Positions 9,042-16,439 of a DNA stretch of 64,000 nt are shown here, piece after piece. Source of the stretch: JAEUMD01 sp050246945 (lineage in GTDB: Bacteria; Pseudomonadota; Alphaproteobacteria; Rhizobiales; Hyphomicrobiaceae); assembly GCA_050246945.1 (NCBI GenBank), contig JBFWVC010000005.1:186001-250000 (forward strand), given 5' to 3'. The translations under genes were made by a program, and so were the position numbers. Each line of letters opens with the position of its first letter. The first letter of the stretch is position 1. The notes beneath the pieces were generated by a model. That model searched no databases, was not told the origin of the DNA, and worked only from the letters and a program-made list of their open reading frames with translations.

Positions 9042-10466
9042 TCAGCCGCCGACGACGTTCGCGCCGTCCACCTTCTGCGAGCCCTTCAGGCCGATTGGCA
9101 GACTGTCGATGTAGGCGTTGGGCTTCTTTCCGTCGAATGGGATCCCGTCGATGACGTCCTCGGCTGGCGTCGGTGCACGATAGCCGTCGGTCTGCCAGGG
9201 GAAGTCCTCCTTCTTCGCCTTGCCTTCGTCGACGAGCATCTGCGCGGCCTTGAGATAGAGGTCGGGGCGATAGACTTTCTTCGCCGTCTCCGCATACCAG
9301 GCATCGTCCTTTGCCACCGCGATTTGGCCCCACCGGCGCATCTGCGTCAGATACCAGACGGCGTCCGAGTAGTAGGGATAGGTTGCGAAGTAGCGGAAGA
9401 AGACGTTGAAGTCGGGAATATCGCGCTTGTCGCCCTTCTCGAACTCGAACGTGCCGGTCATGGAATTGGCGATCACCGCCTTGTCTGCGCCGACATATTC
9501 TGACTTCGACAGCATCTCGACCGCCTTCATGCGGTTGGCATTGCTGTTCTCATCGAGCCAGATCGCTGCGCGGATCAATGCCTTCGTCAGTGCCAGCGTC
9601 GTGTTGGGATACTTCTCGGCGAACTCTGCCGTGATGCCGAACACCTTCTCGGGATTGTTCTTCCAGATCTGGTAGTCGGTAATGACGGGAACACCGATTC
9701 CCTTGAACACGGCAGCCTGGTTCCAGGGCTCGCCCACACAATAGCCATTGATCGTGCCCGCTTCGAGCGTCGCCGGCATCTGCGGCGGCGGCGTCACGGA
9801 AAGCAGTGCCTGCGCCTGGACGGTTCCGGTGACATCGGTCGGCGAATAAAGACCCGGATGAATGCCGCCCGCCGCCAGCCAATAGCGCAGTTCGTAATTG
9901 TGCGTCGAGACGGGGAACACCATTCCCATCTTGAACGGTTTGCCTTCGGCCTTCAGCTTGTTGATCGCCGGGATCAGCGCCTTCGCCGAGATCGGGTGCT
10001 TCGGCTTGCCGCTGGCATCCTTCTCCAGCGCTGGCTTCATCAGTTCCCACACATCGTTGGACACGGTAATGCCGTTGCCGTTCAGGTCCATGGAGAATGG
10101 CGTGATGATGTGTGCCTTGGTGCCGAACCCGATCGTCGCTGCGAGCGGCTGACCCGCCAGCATGTGCGCACCGTCAAGTTCTCCCGTGATGACCCGATCG
10201 AGCAGGACTTTCCAGTTCGCCTGCGCCTCGAGCGTCACGAACAATCCCTCGTCCTCGAAGTAGCCGAGTTCCTTGGCCACAGCGAGCGGCGCCATGTCGG
10301 TGAGCTTGATGAAGCCGAACTTGAGCTCATCCTTTTCGACCGCAAGCGGCTCGGCCGCAGCGGGCAGGACCGCCACTGACAGCACGGCCGCCGCCACTGC
10401 CGCTGCACACGTTCGCGCCAGCACGCCTGCTTTTCCCGTCTTCACCCGTTCGTCGTGGACGCTCAT
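9042..10466 (-). CDS. nrtA: Nitrate ABC transporter substrate-binding protein
   Basis: This 474-aa NrtA/CmpA-family protein captures nitrate in the periplasm. It begins with a Sec-type signal peptide (hydrophobic AAAVAAAVLSVAVLPAAA, cleavage expected near residue 38) followed by FGFIKLTDMAPLAVAKELG, the usual mature N-terminus of the family. The ATG at 10466 has a strong AGGAGAGG ribosome site; a longer in-frame frame starts at a TTG inside the terminator T-run and is rejected. It is the first gene of the structural operon, directly behind the sigma-54 promoter and attenuator described at 10552-10698. It is a paralogue of the downstream-regulator NasS encoded just upstream, which lacks a signal peptide. 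Confidence 0.94.
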   Translation of the reverse strand: MSVHDERVKTGKAGVLARTCAAAVAAAVLSVAVLPAAAEPLAVEKDELKFGFIKLTDMAPLAVAKELGYFEDEGLFVTLEAQANWKVLLDRVITGELDGAHMLAGQPLAATIGFGTKAHIITPFSMDLNGNGITVSNDVWELMKPALEKDASGKPKHPISAKALIPAINKLKAEGKPFKMGMVFPVSTHNYELRYWLAAGGIHPGLYSPTDVTGTVQAQALLSVTPPPQMPATLEAGTINGYCVGEPWNQAAVFKGIGVPVITDYQIWKNNPEKVFGITAEFAEKYPNTTLALTKALIRAAIWLDENSNANRMKAVEMLSKSEYVGADKAVIANSMTGTFEFEKGDKRDIPDFNVFFRYFATYPYYSDAVWYLTQMRRWGQIAVAKDDAWYAETAKKVYRPDLYLKAAQMLVDEGKAKKEDFPWQTDGYRAPTPAEDVIDGIPFDGKKPNAYIDSLPIGLKGSQKVDGANVVGG

Positions 10467-10551
10467 GCATCCTCTCCTCTTGTTCCCGACCGTCCGAGGC
10501 TGGCTTTGGTGCTGTTCATTCGTCCCCCTCGCGGCTTTGGCCCGGCGCACC

Positions 10552-10619
10552 AAAAAAAAAACGCTGCGCGATGCACTTCATGGCGGTCACAGATGACCTT
10601 GAAGCGCATCGGCAGCGTT
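10552..10619 (-). terminator. Long intrinsic terminator (attenuator) in the nrtA leader
   Basis: On the minus strand the outer arms AACGCTG and CAGCGTT pair perfectly, then CGATGC/GCATCG, TTCA/TGAA and an inner GGTCA/TGACC stem. Ten consecutive T residues follow at once (10552-10561). It lies between promoter and nrtA, 85 nt before the start codon, so transcription of the whole nrt-nir-nas operon must pass through it. Read-through under nitrate would depend on NasT. Confidence 0.9.
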
Positions 10620-10625
10620 GCCGGA

Positions 10626-10670
10626 TCCCACCGCTGGGAGACGTATGAGAGCGAGACCGCCATGGCCTCG
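10626..10670 (-). ncRNA. Putative two-hairpin ANTAR (NasT) binding element in the nrtA leader RNA
   Basis: Directly after the predicted +1 the minus strand folds into hairpin P1 (10652-10670, 7-bp stem CGAGGCC/GGTCTCG with one G-U pair, loop ATGGC) and hairpin P2 (10626-10639, stem TCCC/GGGA with hexaloop AGCGGT). Known ANTAR targets are paired hairpins whose loops carry A at position 1 and G at position 4; both loops here do, although P1 has a five-base rather than six-base loop. The element ends 6 nt before the terminator. The fold is by eye; the protein partner is inferred from the adjacent nasT. Confidence 0.7.
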
Positions 10671-10682
10671 AAAAGTCTAATC

Positions 10683-10698
10683 GCAAGCGGCGTGCCAA
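10683..10698 (-). promoter_or_regulatory. Sigma-54 (RpoN) promoter of the nrtA-nasA operon
   Basis: The minus strand reads TTGGCACGCCGCTTGC, matching the -24/-12 consensus TGGCACG-N4-TTGC exactly in the invariant GG and GC. Counting 12 nt from the final C puts +1 near 10671, immediately before hairpin P1. This indicates nitrogen-status (NtrC) control. Confidence 0.9.
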
Positions 10699-10726
10699 TT
10701 TGAGCGCGGCGCTGTTTTCGAATTTA

Positions 10727-10739
10727 TATCAATCGATTG
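10727..10739 (-). promoter_or_regulatory. Putative IHF site between NtrC-like dyads and the sigma-54 promoter
   Basis: TATCAATCGATTG on the plus strand fits the IHF consensus WATCAA-N4-TTR with no mismatch and sits in an AT-rich stretch about 56-68 bp upstream of the predicted +1. This is the usual position for DNA bending between an NtrC enhancer and a sigma-54 promoter. Confidence 0.6.
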
Positions 10740-10795
10740 ATCGATTTTCGCGCGAGCGTGGCGCTCGATGGGTTGGGCAGAAGTTGCTGCGACTT

Positions 10796-10833
10796 TGTGC
10801 AGTCGCACAGTGCGGTTGCACTGCAGCAATGCA
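10796..10833 (-). promoter_or_regulatory. Cluster of NtrC-like dyads (candidate enhancer)
   Basis: Two dyads lie 125-162 bp upstream of the predicted +1: TGTGC-AGTC-GCACA (10796-10809) and TGCACTGCAGCAATGCA (10817-10833). The second keeps both outer half-sites of the NtrC consensus TGCACY-N5-RGTGCA but deviates at inner positions. Assignment to NtrC is an inference from the sigma-54 promoter. Confidence 0.45.
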
Positions 10834-10837
10834 AATC

Positions 10838-12085
10838 TCAGTCACTGCGCGCGGAGACCTCGAACCCGTGGACGTAATCCATGACGAAGTCCGGATCGAA
10901 CGAGCGCCCATCGAAGAAGCCGTCGGGGCCCAGCACCAGAACCCCCTTCGTCGCGCCCACTGGAGTGGGTGATGACAGCGAGCCTTCGATCTTGGCGTTC
11001 GCGCTAGGCAAAGTCACACCAAGCGGTGCCAGCGCCGCGCGGTAGATATCCGGACGATAGGTCTGGCGCACCGTTTCGAGGTCTTCGGCACGGAAGCTCG
11101 TTTGGCCCCATCTCACCATCTGTGAATAGAACCAAAGGGCATGGCTCTGCCAAGGGAAGCACGCCGCAGGCGCTGCGTACGTGAAGATCGCGGCAGGCTT
11201 TCCACCCACGTGTGCCGAAGGCGCAAAGGTCGCGTCGAAAGATGCCTTGATCGCCTCTGCGCTGACATTGAGATGCTGCGGCGCCGCCAGAAGCGCAACC
11301 AGATCCTCCCGGTTCTCCGGTGCATCGCACCAGGTCGCTGCGCGATAAAGCGCCCGGATCAATCGCGCGACGACTTCGCCGTTCGTCTCCGCCCAGTCAC
11401 GCTTCATGCCAAGCACTTTCTCCGGACTGGAGCGCCAGATCGCGGATTTGGTCGTCGCGATGATGGCGATGCCGCGCATGGCCGCGACCGTTCCCCACGG
11501 TTCGCCTGCGCTGAACCCGTCTATCTGTCCCGCCTCCAGGGCATCCGGCATCAAGGCCGGTGGAACGACCGTGAGTTGCACATCGACATCCGGCCGAATG
11601 CCGGCGTAACCCAGAACATAGGCAAGCTCGTAATGGTGCGATGAATGCGGATGCACGATACCGAAAATCAGCCGTCGCGCGCCCTCCGTTGCCCGTTCAT
11701 GGATCACTGCGCGCAATGCCCGAGCTACGCTGGCGGGGTCTCCTGCTTCCGCAACGCCGTGCTCGTGCAGCGCCGTCCATAGGTGGCGCGACAAGGTGAT
11801 GGTGTTGCCGCCGGTGCCGAGCGCCATCGGCGCGATGAGCCGTGATGGCAGCGGTGTCAGCCCCAGATTGCTCGCTATTGGCATCGGCGCCAGCATGTGC
11901 GCCACATCCAGGTGCCCGACGGCGATCTTGTCGCGAATGTTCGCCCACGAAGTCTCCCGTACGAGCTGCAGCTCTATGCCTTCCGCCTCGGCAAATCCTT
12001 GCGTCGCAGCGGCCAGGATGACAGCACTGTCGATCAGCGGTATGAAACCCGCTCGAATTGCTGTTTTCTCACCCGATACCGTCAT
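10838..12085 (-). CDS. nasS: Nitrate sensor NasS (cytoplasmic NrtA-like protein)
   Basis: The 415-aa protein has the NrtA/CmpA substrate-binding fold from its very start (IRAGFIPLIDSAVILAAATQG) without a signal peptide, the defining feature of the cytoplasmic nitrate/nitrite sensor NasS. NasS holds NasT in an inactive complex until nitrate or nitrite binds. Its ATG overlaps the nasT stop as ATGA, so the two partners are translationally coupled. An alternative reading as a second transporter binding protein is unlikely given the missing export signal and the partner gene. Confidence 0.92.
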   Translation of the reverse strand: MTVSGEKTAIRAGFIPLIDSAVILAAATQGFAEAEGIELQLVRETSWANIRDKIAVGHLDVAHMLAPMPIASNLGLTPLPSRLIAPMALGTGGNTITLSRHLWTALHEHGVAEAGDPASVARALRAVIHERATEGARRLIFGIVHPHSSHHYELAYVLGYAGIRPDVDVQLTVVPPALMPDALEAGQIDGFSAGEPWGTVAAMRGIAIIATTKSAIWRSSPEKVLGMKRDWAETNGEVVARLIRALYRAATWCDAPENREDLVALLAAPQHLNVSAEAIKASFDATFAPSAHVGGKPAAIFTYAAPAACFPWQSHALWFYSQMVRWGQTSFRAEDLETVRQTYRPDIYRAALAPLGVTLPSANAKIEGSLSSPTPVGATKGVLVLGPDGFFDGRSFDPDFVMDYVHGFEVSARSD

Positions 12086-12684
12086 TCCGAGGAATCTCCT
12101 TCGAGCAGGTCGGCAGCAAGCACAAGGCTTTCGGCGACCTGTGCGATCTTTCGGCTCTGGTTCATCGCGGTCTTTCGCAGCAGCTTGTAAGCCTCCTCCT
12201 CGCTCAAACCGCGCGTCCGCATCAGGATTCCCTTCGCCCTCTCGATCTGCTTTCGCTCCGATAACTCTGTCTGCGCCGCCTCGATCTCCTGACGCATCCG
12301 CTCGATGACGTTGAAGCGCTTGATCGCCATGTCGAGGATCGGCTTGACCCGCTCCTTCCTCAGGCCGTCGACCACGTAAGCGGACACGCCGGCGTCGATC
12401 GCAGCCTCCGTCGCCGAAGCGTCCGTACGGTCGACGAACATCGCGATTGGACGGCGTGCGGCACGCGATACCTGCAGCGCATGTTCCAGCACGTCCCGGT
12501 TCGGATTCTCCAGGTCCATGATGATGACGTCGGGGTCCGCCTCGACGACCTGCCGCATCAGGTTACGCATGTCGGAGACGAGCACGACGTCGTTATGCCC
12601 CCCGTCGCGCAAGCCCTCTTCGATGATGGAGGCCCGCACGCGGTTGGCATCGATGACTAGGATATGCAGCGGCTTGTCGTTCAC
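12082..12684 (-). CDS. nasT: Nitrate-responsive antiterminator NasT (pseudoreceiver + ANTAR)
   Basis: This 200-aa protein has a receiver-like domain (HILVIDANRV ... DVIIMDLENPN) and a C-terminal three-helix ANTAR RNA-binding domain (ERKQIERAKGILMRTRGLSEEEAYKLLRKTA in the family pattern, about residues 140-185). It lets RNA polymerase read through leader terminators when NasS releases it in the presence of nitrate. The start is taken as GTG at 12684 (VNDKPLHILV); no ATG precedes the domain closely and no strong ribosome site is visible, so the exact start is uncertain. Its evident target is the leader at 10552-10670. It lies 82 bp downstream of the DUF2474 gene of the bd oxidase operon. Confidence 0.9.
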   Translation of the reverse strand: MNDKPLHILVIDANRVRASIIEEGLRDGGHNDVVLVSDMRNLMRQVVEADPDVIIMDLENPNRDVLEHALQVSRAARRPIAMFVDRTDASATEAAIDAGVSAYVVDGLRKERVKPILDMAIKRFNVIERMRQEIEAAQTELSERKQIERAKGILMRTRGLSEEEAYKLLRKTAMNQSRKIAQVAESLVLAADLLEGDSSE

Positions 12685-12766
12685 GCGCCATTTATGACAC
12701 GCGCAATCTCCCGCGCAACTGGTCTTGGGAAGAGGACTGCCGCACCGCGTGCTATATCGAGAGGCG

Positions 12767-12880
12767 TCACAAGACCGCTCTGATGGCAAAAGCCACGACG
12801 CTGACAGCCGCAACTCCGGCCAGCCACAAGGCCACGAACCAGGCGAGCCTGCGGAGCGCGCTGTGCGGCTGGTCGGTCAT
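12767..12880 (-). CDS. Small membrane subunit-like protein of the bd oxidase (DUF2474 family)
   Basis: This 37-aa reading frame begins at an ATG sharing one base with the cydB stop (TGATG). It encodes one membrane segment (LAWFVALWLAGVAAVSVVAF) preceded by MTDQPHSALRR and ended by IRAVL. The pattern RLxWFVxLWxxGVxxV...IR fits the DUF2474 proteins found after cioB in other proteobacteria, which are thought to be accessory subunits comparable to CydX. It is too short for usual gene-calling cut-offs and easily missed. Confidence 0.85.
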   Translation of the reverse strand: MTDQPHSALRRLAWFVALWLAGVAAVSVVAFAIRAVL

Positions 12881-13884
12881 CAGTGATAGCCCTCGCCTTC
12901 CCGAACCTTGCCGCGAAAGACCCAATAGGCATGCGCCGTATACGCGAGGATCATCGGCACGAGCACGGCCGCGCCGACCAGCAGGAACGCAAGGCTGTCA
13001 TCTGGCGCCGCAGCGTCCCAGATCGTGATCGAAGGCGGTGCAATGTGCGGATAGAAGCTGATGCCGAGCCCGACGAAGCACAGAATGAATAGCGCCAGCG
13101 CCGAAAGGAACGGCCTGTAGTCATGCCGCTCGTTGAGGCCACGGTAGAGCGAATAGGCCGCGACAAGAACCAGGAACGGGACCGGCGCAACGTAGAGGAT
13201 CGCCGGAAACGAGAACCACCTCTTCATGAAGACCGGATCGAGGAACGGCGTCCACAAGCTGACGATACCGATCATCGCCAACATCCCTATCGCGGCGGGC
13301 CGCGCGAAGCGGAATGCACGGTCCTGCAGCTCACCGTCCGTCTTCATTACGAGCCACGTCGCGCCCAGGAGGGCGTAGCCGACGACCACCGCAAATCCTG
13401 TGAGCACACTGAACGGCGTCAGCCAGTCCCACCAACCTCCTGCATAAGCACGGTTCGCCACCGGAATGCCCTGCAGCAGCGCGCCCAGCGCCACACCCTG
13501 CGAAACGGCTGCCGCCAGCGATCCCAATGCGAACGACCAATCCCAGAACCATTGGTTGCGCTCCGATCGCCAGCGGTATTCAAACGCAACGCCGCGGAAC
13601 ATGAGTCCGAGCAGCATGATCGTGATCGGCGCGTAAAGCGCGGGCATGATCACCGCATAGGCCAGCGGGAATACGGCGAACAATCCGCCACCTCCCAGGA
13701 TGAGCCACGTCTCGTTGCCGTCCCAGACCGGCGCCACGGTGTTCATCGCCGTATCGCGTTCCTCCTTGCGCTTGAGCAGCGGAAACAGCAGGCCGATCCC
13801 GAGATCGAATCCATCGAGGATCACATACGCCAGGATCGCGAACGCGATCACCATGGCCCAGATGAAGGCAAGATCGATTTCCAT
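12880..13884 (-). CDS. cydB: Cytochrome bd-type (cyanide-insensitive) quinol oxidase subunit II
   Basis: The 334-aa membrane protein is subunit II of a bd-type terminal oxidase. It has about eight hydrophobic segments, the early VILDGFDLGIG motif and the WDGNETWLIL motif characteristic of CydB/CioB. The ATG at 13884 has GGAGG 7 nt upstream; a GTG one codon earlier is possible. It lies 14 bp after cydA and overlaps the DUF2474 gene. Confidence 0.93.
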   Translation of the reverse strand: MEIDLAFIWAMVIAFAILAYVILDGFDLGIGLLFPLLKRKEERDTAMNTVAPVWDGNETWLILGGGGLFAVFPLAYAVIMPALYAPITIMLLGLMFRGVAFEYRWRSERNQWFWDWSFALGSLAAAVSQGVALGALLQGIPVANRAYAGGWWDWLTPFSVLTGFAVVVGYALLGATWLVMKTDGELQDRAFRFARPAAIGMLAMIGIVSLWTPFLDPVFMKRWFSFPAILYVAPVPFLVLVAAYSLYRGLNERHDYRPFLSALALFILCFVGLGISFYPHIAPPSITIWDAAAPDDSLAFLLVGAAVLVPMILAYTAHAYWVFRGKVREGEGYH

Positions 13885-13898
13885 CACTCAACCTCCAT

Positions 13899-15311
13899 CT
13901 ATTTCGTTGTTGCCTGCGCGCGGCGCCCGCCCGCACTGGCTGCCGGCGTGATACCGGCAGAGCGGATGGGTTTGCCCGTTTCCGGCCCCGTCTCACCAGG
14001 TTGTGGCGTCTTGCCCATAAGGCGAAGCAGATAGAAGGTTCCCGCGCCAAACAAAATGAAATAGACCACGACGAACGCGGCAAGCGATGTTGCAACCGCC
14101 GGCGCATCGATCGGCGAGACGGATTGAGACGTGCGCAACAATCCGTAGATCGTGAACGGCTGTCGCCCGACCTCGGTCGTGATCCATCCGGCCAACACCG
14201 CGATGAAGCCCGATGGCCCCATCAGGAGTGCCGCCAGATGTAGTGGCCGCGATTCGAACAGCGATCCCTTCCGGCGATGCCAGAGCGACCACAGACCAAG
14301 TCCCGCCATCGCGAACCCGAGCGCAACCATGACGCGGAAGCTCCAGAAGACTATTGCAGCATTGGGCCGGTCCTCAGGTGGCCAATCCTTCAGGCCTTTC
14401 ACTTCGCCATTCAGGCTATGGGTGAGAATAATGCTGCCAAGCTTGGGTATTTCGAGCGCATATTTGGTACGCTCCTCCTCCATGTCAGGCATTCCGAACA
14501 GGATCAGCGGCGCACCCTTGCGCGTCTCGAAGTGTCCCTCCATTGCCGCCACCTTCGCCGGCTGATGCTCCAGCGTATTGAGCCCGTGAAAGTCTCCAGC
14601 CACGACTTGCACCGGCGCCACGAGCGCGGCCATCCACATGGCCATTGAGAACATCACCCGCGCGCTGTCGTTGTTCCGGTCGTGCATCAGATGCCACGCT
14701 CCGACCGACCCGACGACAAAAGCCGTCGTCAGATAGGCGGCCAGCACCATATGCACGAGGCGATATGGAAACGAAGGATTGAATATGATCGCGAACCAGT
14801 CTGCCGGCACGAACTGCCCGACGTCGTTCACACCATAGCCCACCGGAGTCTGCATCCAGCTGTTGACTGCGAGAATCCAGAATGCGGAGAAAAATGTGCC
14901 GAAAGCGACCATCAGCGTCGCGAAGAAATGCAGCTTCCGGCCCACGCGCTCCATGCCGAACAGCATGACCCCCAGGAAGCCCGCTTCCAGAAAAAACGCC
15001 GACAACACTTCGTAGCCCATGAGTGGCCCGACCACCGGTCCGGCCTTGTCGGAAAACACGCTCCAGTTGGTACCGAACTGGTAGCTCATCACGATGCCCG
15101 ATACGACGCCCATCGCGAAGGCCACGGCAAAGATCTTGAGCCAGTACTTGAAGGTATCGAGATAGACCTGCTTCCCGGTGAAGAGCCACAGTCCCTCCAG
15201 CACAGCCAGGTAGGACGCCAGCCCGATCGAGAAGGCCGGAAAAATGATGTGGAGCGAAACGGTAAAGGCGAATTGGAACCGCGCAAGCTCGACCGCCAGC
15301 GAGTGATCCAT
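13899..15311 (-). CDS. cydA: Cytochrome bd-type (cyanide-insensitive) quinol oxidase subunit I
   Basis: The 470-aa subunit I oxidises quinol and reduces oxygen at hemes b and d in the inner membrane. Family marks include the N-terminal heme ligand region SLHIIFPAFSIGLA (H21), YQFGTNW, GWITTEVGRQPF and several membrane segments. The length is short because the periplasmic Q-loop lacks the long E. coli-type insertion, which places it in the CIO-type (short Q-loop) group; cioA would be an equally good name. The tail after residue 435 is a hydrophilic, low-conservation extension. AGGAGG lies 8 nt before the ATG. An FNR/FixK-like box lies about 105 bp upstream. Confidence 0.93.
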   Translation of the reverse strand: MDHSLAVELARFQFAFTVSLHIIFPAFSIGLASYLAVLEGLWLFTGKQVYLDTFKYWLKIFAVAFAMGVVSGIVMSYQFGTNWSVFSDKAGPVVGPLMGYEVLSAFFLEAGFLGVMLFGMERVGRKLHFFATLMVAFGTFFSAFWILAVNSWMQTPVGYGVNDVGQFVPADWFAIIFNPSFPYRLVHMVLAAYLTTAFVVGSVGAWHLMHDRNNDSARVMFSMAMWMAALVAPVQVVAGDFHGLNTLEHQPAKVAAMEGHFETRKGAPLILFGMPDMEEERTKYALEIPKLGSIILTHSLNGEVKGLKDWPPEDRPNAAIVFWSFRVMVALGFAMAGLGLWSLWHRRKGSLFESRPLHLAALLMGPSGFIAVLAGWITTEVGRQPFTIYGLLRTSQSVSPIDAPAVATSLAAFVVVYFILFGAGTFYLLRLMGKTPQPGETGPETGKPIRSAGITPAASAGGRRAQATTK

Positions 15312-15413
15312 GCGTCAATCCTCCTACTTCGGATGATACGTTCCTCGCCCGCAGCCCCGGCGCCTGGAGGACGTATTGCGGTCCACCCTAGGCTGTCGGC
15401 ATCGTCACGTTAG

Positions 15414-15427
15414 CTGACCTGGATCAG
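15414..15427 (-). promoter_or_regulatory. FNR/FixK-type anaerobox upstream of cydA
   Basis: CTGACCTGGATCAG contains the TGA-N6-TCA core of the TTGAT-N4-ATCAA motif bound by FNR/FixK/FnrN regulators. It is 103-116 bp before the cydA ATG, compatible with activation of a bd oxidase under low oxygen. The outermost bases deviate from consensus. Confidence 0.5.
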
Positions 15428-15571
15428 TAGCCCAAACCCTCTGTCGCGGGCCATGATCGTCCGCCATTTTCCTTGAACCCGCATCGTCTGCACCCGGTAA
15501 AGCATCAAGATATGCGAAATCGCGCATCTGTCCATACGCGGCAAGCGCAAGCCGCGCCGCACCGGCCTAAA

Positions 15572-15613
15572 GAAGAAAATTCCTTCTTATATGGATGGCA
15601 GGAATAAAATTCC
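15572..15613 (+). promoter_or_regulatory. Two AT-rich dyads upstream of the sulfate assimilation operon
   Basis: The sequence holds an imperfect dyad GAAGAAAATTCCTTC (15572-15586) and a perfect dyad GGAAT-AAA-ATTCC (15601-15613) with centres 28 bp apart, in the otherwise GC-rich gap before the ferredoxin gene. The GGAAT/ATTCC half-sites resemble operators of Rrf2-family regulators. They would control the cys operon. Regulator identity is a guess. Confidence 0.5.
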
Positions 15614-15688
15614 GTATTTATTTCGATATCATCGACTCAAGGAACAATTTTTCTACTATATTGCGCCGCATCTCGAACGGAGCGTGCG

Positions 15689-16093
15689 ATGCAAACAAAT
15701 CTGTCCAGCCTTGTCGGCAGCCAAACTGTTGATGATGAAACCCCGCTGCTGCGGCTTGCAGTCCGGCTGGCGAACGGCCTCCGCCGCGAGCACGGCGCCA
15801 TCGCCGGAATGCATCTCGTCGAGCTGATGCGCGCGCATGGCCTACCGGTCAAAGCCCAGTGCGGCGGCGCCGGAGCCTGTGCAACCTGCCACGTTCGTAT
15901 TCCGGCGCAATGGCAAGACCTGCTCCCCCCGCCGAGCGACGACGAACTGGCCAAGCTCGATGAAGTTCCCGGCGCTGACGAATCATCGCGACTCGCTTGC
16001 CAGATCGTGATGACCGACGCGATCGACGGTCTCGAGGTCGCGTTGCAGCCCGACAGCCAACTGCCGTGGCCAAACACGAAATCGGCAGCTTGA
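15689..16093 (+). CDS. [2Fe-2S] ferredoxin, first gene of the sulfate assimilation operon
   Basis: The 134-aa protein has the plant/adrenodoxin-type [2Fe-2S] ligand pattern: AQCGGAGACATCHVRI (C-x5-C-x2-C) and the distant fourth Cys in RLACQIVM. No signal peptide is seen. Its place directly ahead of cysI, in an operon with no cysJ-type flavoprotein, suggests that it hands electrons to the sulfite reductase (inference). The ATG at 15689 is preceded by GGAGCG. Confidence 0.82.
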   Translation: MQTNLSSLVGSQTVDDETPLLRLAVRLANGLRREHGAIAGMHLVELMRAHGLPVKAQCGGAGACATCHVRIPAQWQDLLPPPSDDELAKLDEVPGADESSRLACQIVMTDAIDGLEVALQPDSQLPWPNTKSAA

Positions 16094-16161
16094 CCCTCAC
16101 CACCGGAGAGAAATGGCGGCCAACGCCAGACATGGACCCTGAACACCGCAAGAGCGACCCA

Positions 16162-16428
16162 ATGCCAGAAGTTGTCACCGCCAACGAACTCCACACCGGC
16201 ACCGTCGTCTATCTCGATGGCGAAGGCCGCTGGGTCGAAAAGATCGGCCGCGCCGCCGTCGCATCGGACGCCGAAGCCCTCGAACGCCTGGAAGAGATCG
16301 CCGCCGAAGCAGTGGCGCGCAACTTGGTCACGTCGGTCTATGCGTTCGCTGTCCGCATCGTTGGGGGGTGTGCCGAGCCGCTTTCCGTTCGCGAAAAGAT
16401 CCGCGCTGCACACGCACCCACCGTCTGA
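16162..16428 (+). CDS. DUF2849 small protein of the sulfite reductase operon
   Basis: This 88-aa protein (VVTANELHTGTVVYLDGEGRW ...) matches the DUF2849 family, which I know only as a companion of cysI in alphaproteobacteria; its biochemical role is not established. In-frame upstream codons extend the frame, but the conserved sequence starts at MPEVVTAN. The ribosome site is weak. It ends 11 bp before cysI, so it is co-transcribed. Confidence 0.75.
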   Translation: MPEVVTANELHTGTVVYLDGEGRWVEKIGRAAVASDAEALERLEEIAAEAVARNLVTSVYAFAVRIVGGCAEPLSVREKIRAAHAPTV

Positions 16429-16439
16429 AGGAACCCGAC

